From positions 61,187,920 to 61,251,919 of the forward strand of contig NC_080043.1 in NCBI RefSeq assembly GCF_012489685.1: a stretch of DNA of 64,000 bases, read 5' to 3'. Under the pieces are notes generated by a model. It did no database searches. It saw only the letters and a program-made list of their open reading frames with translations, and was not told the DNA's origin. The DNA comes from Lotus japonicus (taxonomy: Eukaryota; Streptophyta; Magnoliopsida; Fabales; Fabaceae). Of this stretch, positions 62,064 through 64,000 are shown in pieces. Every line of letters begins with the position of its first letter. Positions within the stretch are counted from its first letter, which is position 1. The translations under genes were made by a program, and so were the position numbers.

Positions 62064-64000
62064 TGTAAGACCCAAGTTTTTAAGCTTGTGTCAAGTAAAT
62101 AGAATCCTATTCACGATTAGGGTTGATGTATCGTGAAGGGAAACCTGAACTAGAGTTTACCAAATGAAATAAATATATGAAGGAGAAAGTTCAGGAAAAG
62201 TCTGAGGATCGTACCGAAGTCGATAAAAGTTATAGCACGATCGTTATACGCTTAAACCTAGGTCAGAAACCCTAGTATATAGCTAGTTTTCACCTTTAGG
62301 CACGATGGAAGTTAATTCCAAAAATCTTCAGAGAAATGTTAGAACTTCTCTTTTTCCATATATCACAATCGTTTCGAGGCGAAACTCTAGGATCTACGAA
62401 CGTCCGATTCCAATCATCGGAAGTTTGCCGAAACCGAAACCCTGGTATTTCAAAACCCTAGAATCACCCGACTATGAGGACTTTTTCTATTCAGAGCTTC
62501 AAATGAAGATTCTACACGCGTACACCCATTTCTCTTGATGATTTCAATCTTTCTTCCGAAGGAAGTTTTCCATTCCGACATTCGATGCAAAAAGCAACTT
62601 ATCGGGTAAAATAGTTTTACACCGACTATGCATTAGTTGCCAAAAATACAAGGAGACCTCATTTTAGTTTTGGAATTCTTTCGCCAAAACATATCTTAGA
62701 ATTCATGGAGAATGAAGCCGGAAAAATCAGATTCGCGAAACTTTCGTTTTACCGCGTTTTGACAACCTCTATATATAGCCAAGAAATGAGAAAAAAACAA
62801 ATATCTTACCCATTTCATCCAAGGAGGCCGCGAGTTTGAGAGGAGAGGAGGAGAAGAAGATTTTGTACATTCCTTGCTTGATCGTCGATCAATCAGTTGT
62901 TGCTTCAAGGTTTCGAGGTATAGTCGCTAATCCTTACCTCTGATCGCTTTTTCCATAGCTTTTCTGTAGACTTTTCTGAGCTGATAGTTTTGAGGTTTTT
63001 GCAAAACTATCCTGAATATTTCATTTCTGATTCTAAACATCTTCCTTACATGCCCAAGATCACTTCTGCCGGATTAGATTTTCCGTTATGCCGCCGGATT
63101 TCCGCCGGAATCAATTTAGGCCTTAAATACCCATTTTTGGAGTAAAGCTTCAACCTTTAGGCTGAAAACTATCGCCTTAGCTTAGTGCTAGTAGGATTAG
63201 TTGTCATAAACGCCGTTGGTGACGTCCCTGTCAAATTTGGTTTTTGGGATTTCAGTTTTGAAATTCTAAGTTAAAAATCATGACCAAAATACCCCTGCGA
63301 CAGTTTTTGATCCGATAATTTTTCCGAGTTCAGAATACCCTTAGTTACGGCTAATGATAGCATAGGAACCAAGTTTGATCGAAGAAAAATCGAACCCCAC
63401 AATTGTGAAAAGTGGCCGAGCCCTATAGGGGAGGAGGAGGAAAATTCCTTTTTCGAAAACTTGTCCTTTCGCGCTAGATTATCATACCTCGGAGTATGTA
63501 CTACTTCGGGTAACCTTAGTAAGCATTGATAGCTTAGTTTCCGATAGATTCTGATAGTATTTCTGTGGTTTTGCTCTAAAGGTGATTTTGAGGAATTTCC
63601 AGCGGAGCAAGGCTTTGATTGTGAAGGAGTGATAGAAGATAATCCTGGAGAATCTACAGGTAAGGGCAACTTACCTTGCTAGTTAATGCTTTAGGTGTCG
63701 ATGAATTCGACTTGATTTATTGTTTATGCACTTGTTTGTGTTTGACTGGTAAAATGTTTTCTGAGGCTTCGGCTGAAAATGTAGATGATTCATCTACTTA
63801 ATGCCTTTGAGATTGAATTTCATGCTAAGTGCTAAGTGGGTAATTTAGGATGTGTGGTGCATGCTTTATATGCTAAGTGCTACGTGGTTATTGCATAATA
63901 TGTGGATATATGACATGCTGGTTGATTGGGCTGAGTTATTTATGCTTTTGCAATGAAATCTGAGATTCTGTGTAGTGAGAATAGCGGGCAGGTCATGCCG
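62064..64000 (+). repeat. Element D2 LTR, partial (runs off window)
   Basis: TGTAAGACCCAAG.. aligns with D1's LTR from 56211 through 58060 and again from 59282, skipping the B-family solo LTR. Left flank is CTAAG. Scattered substitutions separate the copies. A TATA box is at 62770-62777. It is either a solo LTR or the 5' LTR of a further element inserted in D1's gag. Confidence 0.88.

Noticed and set aside
56453..62538. Conserved 77-aa ORFs at 56453-56686 and 62305-62538 in both D LTRs
   Set aside because: They lie upstream of the LTR TATA box (U3) and are duplicated because the LTRs are. No family character; a chance ORF is the simpler reading.

Overview
This is plant nuclear DNA, most likely from a papilionoid legume. 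The only complete host gene is a 13-exon family-1 beta-glucosidase that, from memory, most resembles the clover/Lotus cyanogenic (linamarase-type) and isoflavonoid-glucoside enzymes. The AT-rich introns have GT..AG ends. Everything right of about 14 kb is nested LTR retrotransposons. The legume assignment rests on recalled family resemblance, not on a search.

Layout. 1-4.3 kb: AT-rich intergenic DNA with two terminal-inverted-repeat elements and a tRNA-derived SINE. 4.395-11.723 kb (+): intact beta-glucosidase gene (514 aa), with LINE debris in intron 1 and a LINE tail with a 19-bp target duplication in its 3' flank. 14.194-14.379 kb and 48.223-48.826 kb (+): two halves of a decayed MYB/SANT-like (L10-interacting MYB type) gene, split by a 33.8-kb block.

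That block is a three-deep nest of Ty1/copia Sirevirus-type elements, all in minus orientation. A (14380-48217, TSD TAAAG) contains B (18343-39917, TSD ACCTC), which contains C (27076-36516, TSD CCATC). A's gag also carries a 1.3-kb solo-LTR-like insert. LTR-LTR divergence counted by eye falls with nesting depth: A about 41 substitutions in 1.37 kb, B about 5-6 in 1.21 kb, C 2 in 876 bp. Each element has gag, pol and an extra 3' 'env-like' ORF, a tRNA-iMet-type primer site and several TCCCCC (AGGGGGA on the element strand) polypurine tracts. B also carries, on the opposite strand, a compact unit with TATA box, 130-aa coiled-coil ORF and AATAAA.

48.827-56.210 kb: a rearranged Ty3/gypsy (Tat-type) region. 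A decayed gag-protease lies on the minus strand, a decayed Transposase_28-type ORF on the plus strand, and two related LTR pieces face in opposite directions. 56.211-64.000 kb: a plus-strand Ty3/gypsy element D1 with a roughly 4.1-kb LTR. That LTR holds a B-family solo LTR and a 178-aa ORF. D1's gag is broken after about 106 codons by a second LTR of the same family (D2), which runs off the window.

Most interesting: the antisense unit in B; the +1 gag/pol frame relation shared by the diverged elements A and B; the inverted-LTR Transposase_28 region; and ORF or exon-like segments inside the D LTR. All element ages, family names and the novelty of these observations need database searches that could not be run here.
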